Below are positions 7,555 to 16,094 of a stretch of 35,114 nucleotides of DNA, piece after piece. The position numbers and the translations under genes were made by a program. This DNA is from JBCBUE01 sp039818285 (GTDB taxonomy: Bacteria > Planctomycetota > Phycisphaerae > Phycisphaerales > Phycisphaeraceae): the NCBI GenBank assembly GCA_039818285.1, contig JBCBUE010000033.1:1-35114 (forward strand), given 5' to 3'. Positions within the stretch are counted from its first letter, which is position 1. Every line of letters begins with the position of its first letter. The notes under the pieces were generated by a model. The model searched no databases, was not told the DNA's origin, and saw nothing but the letters and a program-made list of their open reading frames with translations.

Positions 7555-9657
7555 ATGCCGATTTTTCTTACCAATGACGAGCATGCCGCGGTTCGGGGCG
7601 GGCAGGGTGATCAACGCGTGGCGGACTTCTACTGGGCGCTGCTGCGTCGGGTGGAGACGCGGTGCGAGTCGCCGGGCTTGCTGAGCGGTGACGAGACGGT
7701 GGACTGGTGGCGGCCGGTGGCCGAGTACCTGACGGACGCGGCGATGGCTTATGCGCTTCGGCCGACGGATGAGGTGGCGTGCTGGCTGCGGGACGTGACC
7801 TTGTCGCTGGTGCGTCGGCCGCAGGACGACTGGGTGGGCCCGCACTATCGCGACCACACGGTGCTGGAGGACGGCTCGCAGATCGGCCATCTGGAGACCG
7901 CGCACTTTGCCTGGGCGGTTGCGGTCGTGTTGGACCTGGCGTCGGACGTGTTCGAGCCGGGCGAGTTGGACGAGGTGCGGGGTGTGCTGCGGGAGCGGGG
8001 GATCAAGATGTGTCTGAATTGGCTCGACCGCCAGCACCCGATGACCAATTGGTACTGCGTGTTGTGCGCGGGACTGACGATGTCGGCGGCGGTGTTGGGT
8101 GACACGTCGGCGTTGGAGCGGGCGAAGCAGGAGTTGTCGGTGGCGGTGGGTGTCTTGCAGGCCGATGGGAGCCACGCGGAGTCGCTGCAATATGCGAATT
8201 ACGCGATCAACTGCTTGGTCTTGGTCAGCGAGACGCTGCGGCGTACGGGGCATGATGTCGAAGCGGTGGTGCCGTTGTCGGCTTACGTGGGGTACGCGCG
8301 GTGGGCGGCTACGAGCTATCTGTACAGCCGGCCGTTGGTGTCGCAAACAGGTGCTGAAGGCTGGGGGTCTTCACCGAAGCCCCGGAGCCTGAACTTCAAC
8401 GACAGCGGAGCGGTCTTTAAGCCTACGGCGGACCTGCTGCTGCACCTCGCGGTTCGGGGCCGAGATTCACACCCCACCGAGGCGGGCCTGGCGCGTTGGC
8501 TCTTCGAGGAGACCTACGCCCAGCACCCGGGGCAGGGCCCGCACGATCAGGGGAGCTTCGGGTTGATCACGGACTGGGGTTTCATGACGCCGGTGTTGCT
8601 GACCGCGGCGTGCGGGGCGGTGTCGCCGGCGGCGGCAAGTCTGGAGCCTTTACAAGTATTCGACTGCGGCGACACGGTGTCGCGGGACGCGTGGAGCGAA
8701 GTCGGAGGGCGGACCGTGGTCGCGTTGCACGGCGGGGGCGAGCTGCTCAACGGCCCGGGGCACCTGCACCACGACCTGAACACGCTGATCGTGACGCACC
8801 GCGACGAACGGCTGCTCATCGATGCGGGACACGGTTGCTACCGCAACGCCACGCGTCAGCTCGACCTGGCGACAGAGATGCACAACACCTGCACGTTCCT
8901 CGCTGCGGCCGACGACGGGGGTCGGGAGGCGAAGCGGCTCTGGGCTCAGAACCAGCAGCAGCGTCGCATGAAACGTGGCCATGCGATCGACGATCCGGTC
9001 GATCGCGGAGCGTACCGGCTGATGGCGGCGACGAAGGATCAGGTCAGGGTCATGGGCAGCGACGCGGCGGCTTCCTACGGAGGACCGATCAAACGGTTCT
9101 CGCGGTTCGTGATCCAGTGCGGGACACACGTCGTTTTTGTGGTCGACATCGTGGGAGCGGAAAGGCCGGTGAAGGCACAATGGCACTGGTTGCTGAACAA
9201 CCGGGACGGAGGTCTCGACCTCAAGATGCCTAAGAGCGACCGTGTGGTGGTACGGCGGGGCAACGCCGGCATGAAGCTGTTCTCGCTGTCGGGGGTCGGT
9301 CTACAGACGCAGTGGGCGCAGGTGCACGACGCGTATCACTGCCTGCCCGGCCGATGGACGGAGGGGCGGTCAGGGTCGGGTGTATTGCTGCATTGGTGGT
9401 CGCGGGAAGAATCGACCACTCTGGTTGGGGTACACGCAATGGCGTTGGACAGCTATGGCCGGGTGGCGGGCTGGCACTTCAAAGCATCCTCTGCGACGGA
9501 GGTGAGTTTGGAAGGCCCTGCTGGATCAGAGCAGTGGGATCTACAAGCGGGCGCTGACAGTATCAGGTTCGCCGAAAAACAAAGCGGACAGGCTTACAAT
9601 GTATCGCCAGGCCGACAAAAATCGTGGGAGTTGCAGCGGCTGGACCGGACACAGTGA
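7555..9657 (+). CDS. Heparinase II/III-like polysaccharide lyase
   Basis: The 700-residue protein has the two-domain layout of the heparinase II/III superfamily (PL12/15/17/21-type). An alpha/alpha toroid occupies about 1-360, with PMTNWYCVLCAGL (N165, W166) and DGSHAESLQYANYAIN. A beta-sandwich follows with HLHHDLNTLIVTHRDERLLI (H403 to D407) and DAGHGCYRN. Such enzymes cleave uronic-acid polysaccharides by beta-elimination, leaving unsaturated ends for the GH105 enzyme encoded nearby. ATG 7555 has GGAG eight bases upstream; the frame is open further upstream but there overlaps the SDR gene. There is no evident signal peptide, so it probably acts on internalised oligosaccharide. It is the last gene of the plus-strand operon. 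The PL family and substrate are not settled. Confidence 0.8.
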   Translation: MPIFLTNDEHAAVRGGQGDQRVADFYWALLRRVETRCESPGLLSGDETVDWWRPVAEYLTDAAMAYALRPTDEVACWLRDVTLSLVRRPQDDWVGPHYRDHTVLEDGSQIGHLETAHFAWAVAVVLDLASDVFEPGELDEVRGVLRERGIKMCLNWLDRQHPMTNWYCVLCAGLTMSAAVLGDTSALERAKQELSVAVGVLQADGSHAESLQYANYAINCLVLVSETLRRTGHDVEAVVPLSAYVGYARWAATSYLYSRPLVSQTGAEGWGSSPKPRSLNFNDSGAVFKPTADLLLHLAVRGRDSHPTEAGLARWLFEETYAQHPGQGPHDQGSFGLITDWGFMTPVLLTAACGAVSPAAASLEPLQVFDCGDTVSRDAWSEVGGRTVVALHGGGELLNGPGHLHHDLNTLIVTHRDERLLIDAGHGCYRNATRQLDLATEMHNTCTFLAAADDGGREAKRLWAQNQQQRRMKRGHAIDDPVDRGAYRLMAATKDQVRVMGSDAAASYGGPIKRFSRFVIQCGTHVVFVVDIVGAERPVKAQWHWLLNNRDGGLDLKMPKSDRVVVRRGNAGMKLFSLSGVGLQTQWAQVHDAYHCLPGRWTEGRSGSGVLLHWWSREESTTLVGVHAMALDSYGRVAGWHFKASSATEVSLEGPAGSEQWDLQAGADSIRFAEKQSGQAYNVSPGRQKSWELQRLDRTQ

Positions 9658-9781
9658 ACCGACCGTTTATGCCAAGCCTTATCCGAAAACGCGAAGGAAT
9701 GCTTCGAGACGTTCTGGAATATGAGAGCTCGACCAGTATCTTTTTTGATATGAGAAGTGTAATTCTTATTCCAGTTGAGAC

Positions 9782-9856
9782 GACCGCGAGTCCGCCTTCG
9801 TCACCAGCCAGGCCGTCAACATCGACGGCGGCTTCCTCGCCAGCAGCGGTATCTGA
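9782..9856 (+). pseudogene. 3' remnant of an SDR dehydrogenase gene
   Basis: Twenty-four codons read DRESAFVTSQAVNIDGGF and then LASSGI before TGA at 9854-9856. The pattern 'SAFVT.Q...VDGG' is the last beta strand and C-terminus of classical SDRs (glucose/ribitol dehydrogenase type). An in-frame stop at 9776-9778 and unrelated AT-richer DNA upstream show that the remaining 90% of the gene is gone. It differs in wording from the C-termini of both intact SDRs in the window, so it is not a recent copy of either. Confidence 0.7.
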
Positions 9857-10045
9857 CGCCCAAACCCTTGTCTAGTTGCACTCGAACTGGATCAGGGACG
9901 GGGTGAAGACCACGACTCCATGACGCTCTCACAAGCCCTGGACTGGATTTCAGGAGGCGGGTCAGCTCGACCCGGTACTCCCCATAGAAGTTAAAGCGAT
10001 TAATTTGTGAACACGAAAAGCAGAGTCAGCCCTGCTTCCTTGGCA

Positions 10046-10065
10046 ATGGGCTGAGCTCAGCCCAT
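10046..10065. repeat. Perfect 20-bp palindrome
   Basis: ATGGGCTGAG is followed directly by its exact reverse complement. It lies between converging transcription units and can form a hairpin on either strand. Roles as a bidirectional terminator or a protein-binding site are both possible; nothing in the sequence decides. Confidence 0.8.
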
Positions 10066-10148
10066 GGCGTTCGCTGTTCTAGCGGTCGGCCTGGGAAAAC
10101 CGTGCCGCCTGGTTTGGTTCGGGTTAGGCTAGCCTTTGGCGCTGCTCA

Positions 10149-10694
10149 CTAGTTGCTGCCGATCAGCCCCATGAACTCACCCATCAACTGCTTGGTCTGC
10201 GAATCGCTTTCGGTCGTCCAGTCGTTCAGACTTGCTCCTTGGCCCTCGCCACCGTCCGCTGCGTCAGCCGGCTTTTCGTTCACCACGACGTTCTTCTTCA
10301 TCGACTCGAGCATCGCCGGCGGCAACCGCGTCATCGTGATCAGCATCTGACGCGTTTGCGCCGCGTTGACCTCACGCATCGCTTCACGCAGCCTCTTGCT
10401 CTCTTCAACCAGTCGCGCCCGCTCAGCGGGGTCCAGCGAGCCGAACTGCTCGCGGATCACGTCGTAATACGGCTGCTTATCCCTCGCAGACAGCCGCTGG
10501 AACCGCGGCGATTCCACCAACGCCTCCGCCGCCTCGAGCGTCTCTGGGAGCGGCGGTGGCGTCAGATACCACACCAGGCCGAAGGTGGTCAGCCCCGCGA
10601 TCAGGCACAAGCCAGCCAGGGCCACGTAGCGTCGCTTGCGTTGCGGATCGGGAGATCGCTCGCTTGAGTTTTGCGGGCTTAAGCGCTTGGACAT
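10149..10694 (-). CDS. Hypothetical single-pass membrane protein
   Basis: I do not recognise this 181-residue protein. It has a basic, proline/serine-rich N-terminal segment, one hydrophobic helix (YVALAGLCLIAGLTTFGLVW, about residues 23-42), and an outer part that is mostly charged alpha-helix (FQRLSARDKQPYYDVIREQF, RLREAMREVNAAQTRQM). It ends QLMGEFMGLIGSN. A predicted coiled helix outside the membrane would suit an anchor or assembly partner. The start at 10694 has GGAG six bases upstream and is 19 bp from the stop of the prepilin-like gene, so the two are probably cotranscribed. A partner role for the pilin-like protein is the natural guess, without direct evidence. Confidence 0.65.
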   Translation of the reverse strand: MSKRLSPQNSSERSPDPQRKRRYVALAGLCLIAGLTTFGLVWYLTPPPLPETLEAAEALVESPRFQRLSARDKQPYYDVIREQFGSLDPAERARLVEESKRLREAMREVNAAQTRQMLITMTRLPPAMLESMKKNVVVNEKPADAADGGEGQGASLNDWTTESDSQTKQLMGEFMGLIGSN

Positions 10695-10713
10695 CTCAGG
10701 CTCCGTTCGGGAT

Positions 10714-11352
10714 TCAGTTCGGGACCACGATGTCGACGTGGCCATCGCCAAAGAGGATGTTCCGCTTGAAGTGTCGCTTGGGGACGAAGACCGTGCTGCC
10801 GTCGGTCAACGCGAAGTCGGTCCCGCCCTCTTCGCCATCGAAATCGCTGGCCACTTCGATCTGTGCTTCGGTCAGATTCAACAGCTTCAAGATCGGTCCA
10901 TTAAGCACCTCGTTCAGGGTCTTGCCCGACACGACCGGACTGTACAAGTAGCTGATCCCCGAGAGCGGATGCACCGTCTCGTCGCTGGGGCAGCGATAGA
11001 CCGGGTTGGTGTCCGGCGCGGGCTCCGACACGATGTAGCCCGCGAGCACGTCGTACAGCGGTTGGTCGGTGCTCAACGCAACGAAGGGCTCCGGGATCGG
11101 TCGAGCCTGCGGGTACACCTCATCAAAATCGATCGCGTAGCTGCGGAGCACCAGACCGATCTGTCGCAGATTGCCCGAGCACGTGACCCGTTGTGTCGAT
11201 GTGCGGGCGCCAGCCAGCACCGGCAGCAAAATACCCAGCAACAACGCCACGACCACGAGCACCACCAGCAATTCGACGAGGCTAAAGCCACGACTCCGAC
11301 GATCGGAAGAAACACGGCACGACACAGATCGTCGGCTCAATATGAGTGGCAT
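10714..11352 (-). CDS. Prepilin-type N-terminal cleavage/methylation protein
   Basis: The protein begins with a short basic leader and the class III signal RGFSLVELLVVLVVVALLLG, in which a prepilin peptidase cuts after the glycine and methylates the new N-terminal phenylalanine. The body contains CSGNLRQIGLVLRSYAIDFD and ends ILFGDGHVDIVVPN, the 'DGHV' strand common in the large planctomycete families of pseudopilin-like proteins. Such proteins are exported by type II secretion/type IV pilus-like machinery. Two starts are possible: ATG 11352 (GAGG ten bases upstream, used here) or ATG 11370. It lies between the GH-A hydrolase and a membrane protein in the minus-strand run, so a role in carrying or displaying the polysaccharide enzymes is plausible. 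Confidence 0.82.
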   Translation of the reverse strand: MPLILSRRSVSCRVSSDRRSRGFSLVELLVVLVVVALLLGILLPVLAGARTSTQRVTCSGNLRQIGLVLRSYAIDFDEVYPQARPIPEPFVALSTDQPLYDVLAGYIVSEPAPDTNPVYRCPSDETVHPLSGISYLYSPVVSGKTLNEVLNGPILKLLNLTEAQIEVASDFDGEEGGTDFALTDGSTVFVPKRHFKRNILFGDGHVDIVVPN

Positions 11353-11424
11353 GAAGAGACTGCCTCGCATAAGACCTTAGTGGAGGAGAGCTAGTGTGTA
11401 CCAAGCTAAAGCCGGTTGCCCTCC

Positions 11425-13878
11425 CTAACGGCGGAGATCGATAAACCACGCTGGCTGTGTGTGCTTAAGCACGACCGTCCCTTCGTCGCTGACCTTGCCT
11501 TCCGCGACGACCCCGCCGTGGAAGTCGAACACGGTGTAGGTGCCGCCGGCGAACCCGGGGACGCGGATCGTTGCCGAGGGGCGGGCGACGAGGACCGGCA
11601 GCTCGCCTTTGGTACCCTTGGCTCGATACAACTCGACACGACTCAAGTCGAAGCCGGTGTTGAAGCTGGTGCTCGCGATCGAAATGCCGGCCTGTGACGA
11701 CTCGGCCAAAGGCTTGCCATCTCTAGTGTAAACCGACAACGCCAGGTAAGGATTATCTTCATCGACCGGGTCGTAGATGCCTTCGGGGTTGTGGACCCGC
11801 AGGTCGGAGAAGGTCACGTCGCCGAGCTGGAGTTCGCTCCCCGCTTCGACCCGGCCGGCGTAGGCCACGCCGCCGGGCGCGACCGCGCGGAATAAGCCTT
11901 CCTTGTGATCGAAGGTAATCTGGTCCGTAGGCAGGTAGGGGTTGTGCGTGTTCCGCGCTTCGAAGGGGATCACCGGGCCGATGACGACGTTGTCGTCGCG
12001 GCTGGGGTCGACCTTGATCCGGCTGCCGTATTCGTAGACGGTTTGGAGCATGTCCATGCCGATGTCGCCGAAGCTGCCGCCGTAGACCATGCTGTCGGGG
12101 TCGTACAACGCTTTGCGACCGAAGACAAAGGTTGTGGGGTTGGTTGCTTTTTCCCAGGCGTGGTTACGGAACAGGTACGCCGCGGCACGCATCAGCGATT
12201 GCTGAACCTCGTCGTAGGTGAGGTGGTAGCCTTGGGGGTGTCGCGCCGTCGTGACATCCATGGGGTGTTCGAACGGCTTCTCGAACGAACTCGCTCGGTT
12301 CATACGCCCATCCCCAAAATAGTGCCACGTGACCCAGTCCCAGTCTTGGGTGCTGGCCAGAGCCGCGATGCGGAGCGGGAAGTCGGCGCGGTACTTGCCC
12401 GGCTGTTGGATCTGAGTTTCATAAACCAGGAACGGCTTACCTTCGACACGGCCGGTCTCCAGCCAAGGCACCCCGCTGGAAATGCCCGGCGGTTTCAACA
12501 GCCAATTCACCCAAGGGCCATCATTGGCTACGATTCGCTCGGCTTCAAGTGAAGCTCGTTTAGGCGAAGCATCACGGGCCCATTTGCTGTCGGCCCGGCT
12601 CGCGTTCCACTCTTCCATCGTCGGCCCGTAACCATTGACATAGGCACAAAACGTCACTGCATCGGCCTGCTGGTGCATCCATAGGCTCTGGATCTCGTAG
12701 CCGATACCCGTATCGAAGATCATCGGGCTCAGCGTCGTGCCGCGTCCCAGCGGCTTGATCGCGTCCGCTAACCGCTGTTTGTGGCTCAAGTGCATCTGCA
12801 CCAAGAACTCCAATACGTCGCGCCCCCGCGCTTCAGGGAAGTCGTCGGGGTTGTACTTCTGATCCAACGCCAACACCGCCGCCTGCGCCGCCGGGCTGCT
12901 GTCATTAATCGCTGCCGAGGTCAGCGTCGGGTTGGCCATCGGAGCAAACAGCACCGTCCCTTCGTCCAGGCGCTCATTGGGTAGAACCCCCCCCCACGCC
13001 GCCACCAACGCGTCGTGGTCGCCGTACTTATCGATCAAGTGTCGATGCCAGCGTTGGATCAAAGATTGCCGGAAAAACGCGGGCAGCCGTTGCCACTTCC
13101 CACCGACCATCTGCCGGACCCACCACTCTTCGTTCGAGAGTTCCCAAACCGCGAACACCGGGTCGTCGCACCACCGCAAACTCGTGTGGTGATTAAAGTG
13201 CGTCACCACTTCGGTCTTCCGCTTGAGCGTCATCGCCTCCAGACGCGGGTCCCAGAAGATCGCGGGGTTCTTGTCCAACGCCCAGCCCGAGTAAAAATGA
13301 TGGCCCACTTTTTTCCGCTTATTCGTGTCCTTCGCAATCCCTTCAGCCACGGCTTCCATCCATGCTTCCCGCGTCTCGGGCAGGTCTAGCACGTCCACGT
13401 CTTCAGGCACCACCCCGTCAATCCGGTTCATCCCCGCCGACCAGACCCGCATGCCACGACGCTTGAGTTCCGCAAGAAAGTAGTCCGCGAGGTCTGCTTT
13501 AGACCCATCACCCCTCTCGTACTGGATGCCGTCGATGTTGCCCGCCCATAGCCGAACCGCGTTAAAACCCGCCGCCTGCATGTGGTCCAAGATCCGGTCG
13601 GTCGATGCGTACGCAGCCGCCGTTTTCTGCGCCTGAACTTCCGCGCTGTCTTCGGGCTTGATCCCAGAAGACCTCGCGTAGGTTTTGTCGGTCGCCGCCC
13701 AGAAACGCTGGCGTTCTCCATTGATCGTCAGGTGGCCGTCCTTCACCACCACATACGCCGATTCCGGGATCGACGCCGGGTCAATGGGTTCTGCTTGAGC
13801 GAGCGTATCGCAAAAGCAAATGCTTGTTAATGATATGGCTAGCACAAAGTAACTGTATGCAGGTTTAATGAAATTCAT
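11425..13878 (-). CDS. Secreted clan GH-A glycoside hydrolase, family unassigned
   Basis: This 817-residue protein starts with a signal peptide (hydrophobic core FVLAISLTSICFCDTLAQA, cut near residue 29). Then comes VVVKDGHLTINGERQRFWAA and a TIM barrel. The acid/base is probably E250 in FAVWELSNEEWW, and the nucleophile E487 in FLVYETQ, just before WDWVTWHYF. This strand-4 'NE' and strand-7 'E' arrangement defines clan GH-A. The last 200 residues look like beta-sandwich. It resembles large GH5/GH2-like hydrolases, but I cannot assign a family. It is 107 bp downstream of a beta-helix protein gene in the minus-strand run, pointing to a role on the outer polymer. GH5-like endo-glycanase and exo-acting glycosidase are both possible. 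Confidence 0.75.
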   Translation of the reverse strand: MNFIKPAYSYFVLAISLTSICFCDTLAQAEPIDPASIPESAYVVVKDGHLTINGERQRFWAATDKTYARSSGIKPEDSAEVQAQKTAAAYASTDRILDHMQAAGFNAVRLWAGNIDGIQYERGDGSKADLADYFLAELKRRGMRVWSAGMNRIDGVVPEDVDVLDLPETREAWMEAVAEGIAKDTNKRKKVGHHFYSGWALDKNPAIFWDPRLEAMTLKRKTEVVTHFNHHTSLRWCDDPVFAVWELSNEEWWVRQMVGGKWQRLPAFFRQSLIQRWHRHLIDKYGDHDALVAAWGGVLPNERLDEGTVLFAPMANPTLTSAAINDSSPAAQAAVLALDQKYNPDDFPEARGRDVLEFLVQMHLSHKQRLADAIKPLGRGTTLSPMIFDTGIGYEIQSLWMHQQADAVTFCAYVNGYGPTMEEWNASRADSKWARDASPKRASLEAERIVANDGPWVNWLLKPPGISSGVPWLETGRVEGKPFLVYETQIQQPGKYRADFPLRIAALASTQDWDWVTWHYFGDGRMNRASSFEKPFEHPMDVTTARHPQGYHLTYDEVQQSLMRAAAYLFRNHAWEKATNPTTFVFGRKALYDPDSMVYGGSFGDIGMDMLQTVYEYGSRIKVDPSRDDNVVIGPVIPFEARNTHNPYLPTDQITFDHKEGLFRAVAPGGVAYAGRVEAGSELQLGDVTFSDLRVHNPEGIYDPVDEDNPYLALSVYTRDGKPLAESSQAGISIASTSFNTGFDLSRVELYRAKGTKGELPVLVARPSATIRVPGFAGGTYTVFDFHGGVVAEGKVSDEGTVVLKHTQPAWFIDLRR

Positions 13879-13985
13879 CAGATGACATCTCTCGCTATTA
13901 AAGGCCTTGCGGCAAGCATCTAGAGTAATTAGCTTGATTCTTAATTAGCCACAGTACAAACGTGGGAATGGCTCCTGTACCTAGG

Positions 13986-15971
13986 TTATTCGAAAAGGTC
14001 AACAAAGATGCCGTACTGAATCCAGGCCGCACCTCGTTCGGGAATGTCGATGTCCCAATCGTGGAACATGACGCTACGCTTGGCATGCATTTTCCGCCAA
14101 TGAAAACTACGTATGCCACGCACATCGATATCGCTTGATCCGTAAATGTCCAGGCCAAGTTCAGATCGCCGTTTCGAGCCCGTTGTTCGATACAGGTATA
14201 GGTTGGCGAACATCAGATTCTTACAGTCGTGCACGTCGATTGGCACGGTATCGTGAAACTCTTCTGCCGGGACGTAGTGCTCGGTCTGCAATGCATAGAA
14301 CGCCCAATTCGCGACATTCTCAAGTACGACCTCTCTACCACCTCGCTTGTGTTCCATTGAAATAAGATACATGCGTGATGGAACGCTGGTATTGGTAATC
14401 TTTAGACCGACCGGCGAATGCCTGTCCCCTGACCATAGGTTTTTGAAGACCCCGCCACCGCCGTCGATCCATATGGCCGCGAATTGCCTTTCACCAATCG
14501 GTTCTATTTTGCCTGCCCGAATCCACCAGTCGCCCAGATAACTATCTTGGCCACTCCGCCAGATTATGGTCGTTGCACCGGGGTTGGTCTTGGGGTCAAA
14601 ACCAATGCCCACCACTACATTGGTTCCGTCGACTGGCGTCTCGATTATCCCCCGAGGCTTGCTTCGGTTGGAAAACCAGGGGTTATTGTCTTGAAGACGC
14701 AGCATCGTCGCTCTCGGGTGGAGCCCAAGGACGTGCGTATCCTGATCCAACTGGATGGGCTTGCTTACCACGTAATTGCCTGTTGGGAAGTAGATTTTTG
14801 ATGCGCTCGCCACGGCGGCCTTGATCGCCTCGGTGTCATCCGACTTGCCGTCGCCTTTCGCCCCGAAATCTTTTACACTCCGGTATTCATCGAGCAGAAT
14901 TGGGTGCATAAAGTCCGTGTCAGGCACACCTGTCCTGGGCGGAGCTATGTCCCCTAGAACGGCACCCCGTTCATCGGTTCGTTTGTACTGGCCTTGATGT
15001 TCAGCAACGTCAATCCTTAGCCCATAAACAAATGACTCAGCGTGAAACAGCTCCTGAGGGCTCTCAACGCCCGCTGCGTCTGCAAACACGGCGAGCTTAC
15101 GTACACGGACGTAGCTGCAGTTCGCAAAATGAATGGCGCTTCGACGATCGCATTCGATCAGTGCTCCGACGATGTTCTCGAAAAGGCAATCCTCGGCGTA
15201 GATCCGATCGACCTTGCCCTCAACGATGACAACTCCCTTTGGCGTATCCGCGATCACGCTACGGATCATCGTTGGACCTATTCCCGTGACCAACAAGGCG
15301 GAATCACTCTGGCCGCGGAACTCACAATCGACAATGAGCGTCTGCCAGCTTACGGTACCGCCCGTGATGGCGTGCTTCCCGCCAAATATCTGGACATTCG
15401 TGATCTCAGAGCCCAGCCGACGGATACCGATGTTGCCCTCGCTTAGGCGCATCTGTGCGTTCGCGACATACGAGCCCTGGGCAGCGTCGAAGTTCACGCC
15501 GTAGGCGCTGGGATTGCCCGGTTCGATACGCAGATTGACGTTATCGAAGGCGGTATAGAATGTGTCATTACCTTTATGTTTTTCGCTTTGAGCCGCGAAG
15601 ATGATAAGTGCTTTCTTTTCTTCCCCAGACCAACCCGGCGTGTTACTGGCCAAGACTATTTCGGGTCGGGTCTCCCCGTATCCGATCATCCGTTTTCCCT
15701 TGGGCAATTTGATGCTGCGGGTAATGCGGTAAGTACCGCTGGGCACCATCACCACCGATCCCTGACCTGCGATGGCCTTCTCAAACGCCGCGGTATCGTC
15801 AGCCTTGCCATCGCCTACGGCACCGAAATTGGCTTCGTTTAGTACGGTGAGCGACGGGTCTACCGGCAGAGACCTCCACTTAGAGGCTCCGCTTGGCCCA
15901 GCGAGAGCTGTGGTGGTGGTTGTAAAGAAGACAAAAGTCATCATTACAGATTTCGTAATTAATCGATACAT
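13986..15971 (-). CDS. Secreted double beta-helix protein (Pectate_lyase_3 superfamily)
   Basis: The 661-residue protein has a signal peptide (MMTFVFFTTTTTALAG, cut near residue 24) and two copies of the Pectate_lyase_3 start motif: FGAVGDGKADDTAAFEKAI (GDGKADDT at 53-60) and FGAKGDGKSDDTEAIKAAV (at 373-380). Each begins a right-handed parallel beta-helix, as in GH55-like glucanases and phage tailspike-type proteins. Neither the pectate lyase calcium site nor GH28 residues could be recognised, so lyase activity should not be assumed despite the family name. The coding region is less G+C-rich than the genes on either side. A secreted polysaccharide-binding or -cleaving role fits the locus. Confidence 0.78.
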   Translation of the reverse strand: MYRLITKSVMMTFVFFTTTTTALAGPSGASKWRSLPVDPSLTVLNEANFGAVGDGKADDTAAFEKAIAGQGSVVMVPSGTYRITRSIKLPKGKRMIGYGETRPEIVLASNTPGWSGEEKKALIIFAAQSEKHKGNDTFYTAFDNVNLRIEPGNPSAYGVNFDAAQGSYVANAQMRLSEGNIGIRRLGSEITNVQIFGGKHAITGGTVSWQTLIVDCEFRGQSDSALLVTGIGPTMIRSVIADTPKGVVIVEGKVDRIYAEDCLFENIVGALIECDRRSAIHFANCSYVRVRKLAVFADAAGVESPQELFHAESFVYGLRIDVAEHQGQYKRTDERGAVLGDIAPPRTGVPDTDFMHPILLDEYRSVKDFGAKGDGKSDDTEAIKAAVASASKIYFPTGNYVVSKPIQLDQDTHVLGLHPRATMLRLQDNNPWFSNRSKPRGIIETPVDGTNVVVGIGFDPKTNPGATTIIWRSGQDSYLGDWWIRAGKIEPIGERQFAAIWIDGGGGVFKNLWSGDRHSPVGLKITNTSVPSRMYLISMEHKRGGREVVLENVANWAFYALQTEHYVPAEEFHDTVPIDVHDCKNLMFANLYLYRTTGSKRRSELGLDIYGSSDIDVRGIRSFHWRKMHAKRSVMFHDWDIDIPERGAAWIQYGIFVDLFE

Positions 15972-16094
15972 TCAGGAATATTTATTCTGAAAACTATAAA
16001 GTCGTGCTCTAGAGACACAGGTGTTCACAAAGCTGCTGTATGCGTTTGGACAATGAAGTTGGCGTTGATGAGTCGAAGTACATTCTTTTACAGA

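Larger units (their letters stand above)
9658..10148. other. Gene-free junction between converging operons
   Basis: These 491 bp hold no intact gene. They contain the 3' end of a lost SDR gene (9782-9856), a small hairpin around 10018-10037 with arms AAGCAG and CTGCTT, and a perfect 20-bp palindrome at 10046-10065. The palindromes lie where the plus-strand lyase operon and the minus-strand run meet, so they may act as a two-way transcription stop, although no T-run is seen. Confidence 0.5.

Noticed and set aside
8650..9186. Minus-strand frames inside the lyase gene at 7555-9657
   Set aside because: The lyase frame has clear heparinase motifs; the others are shadows.
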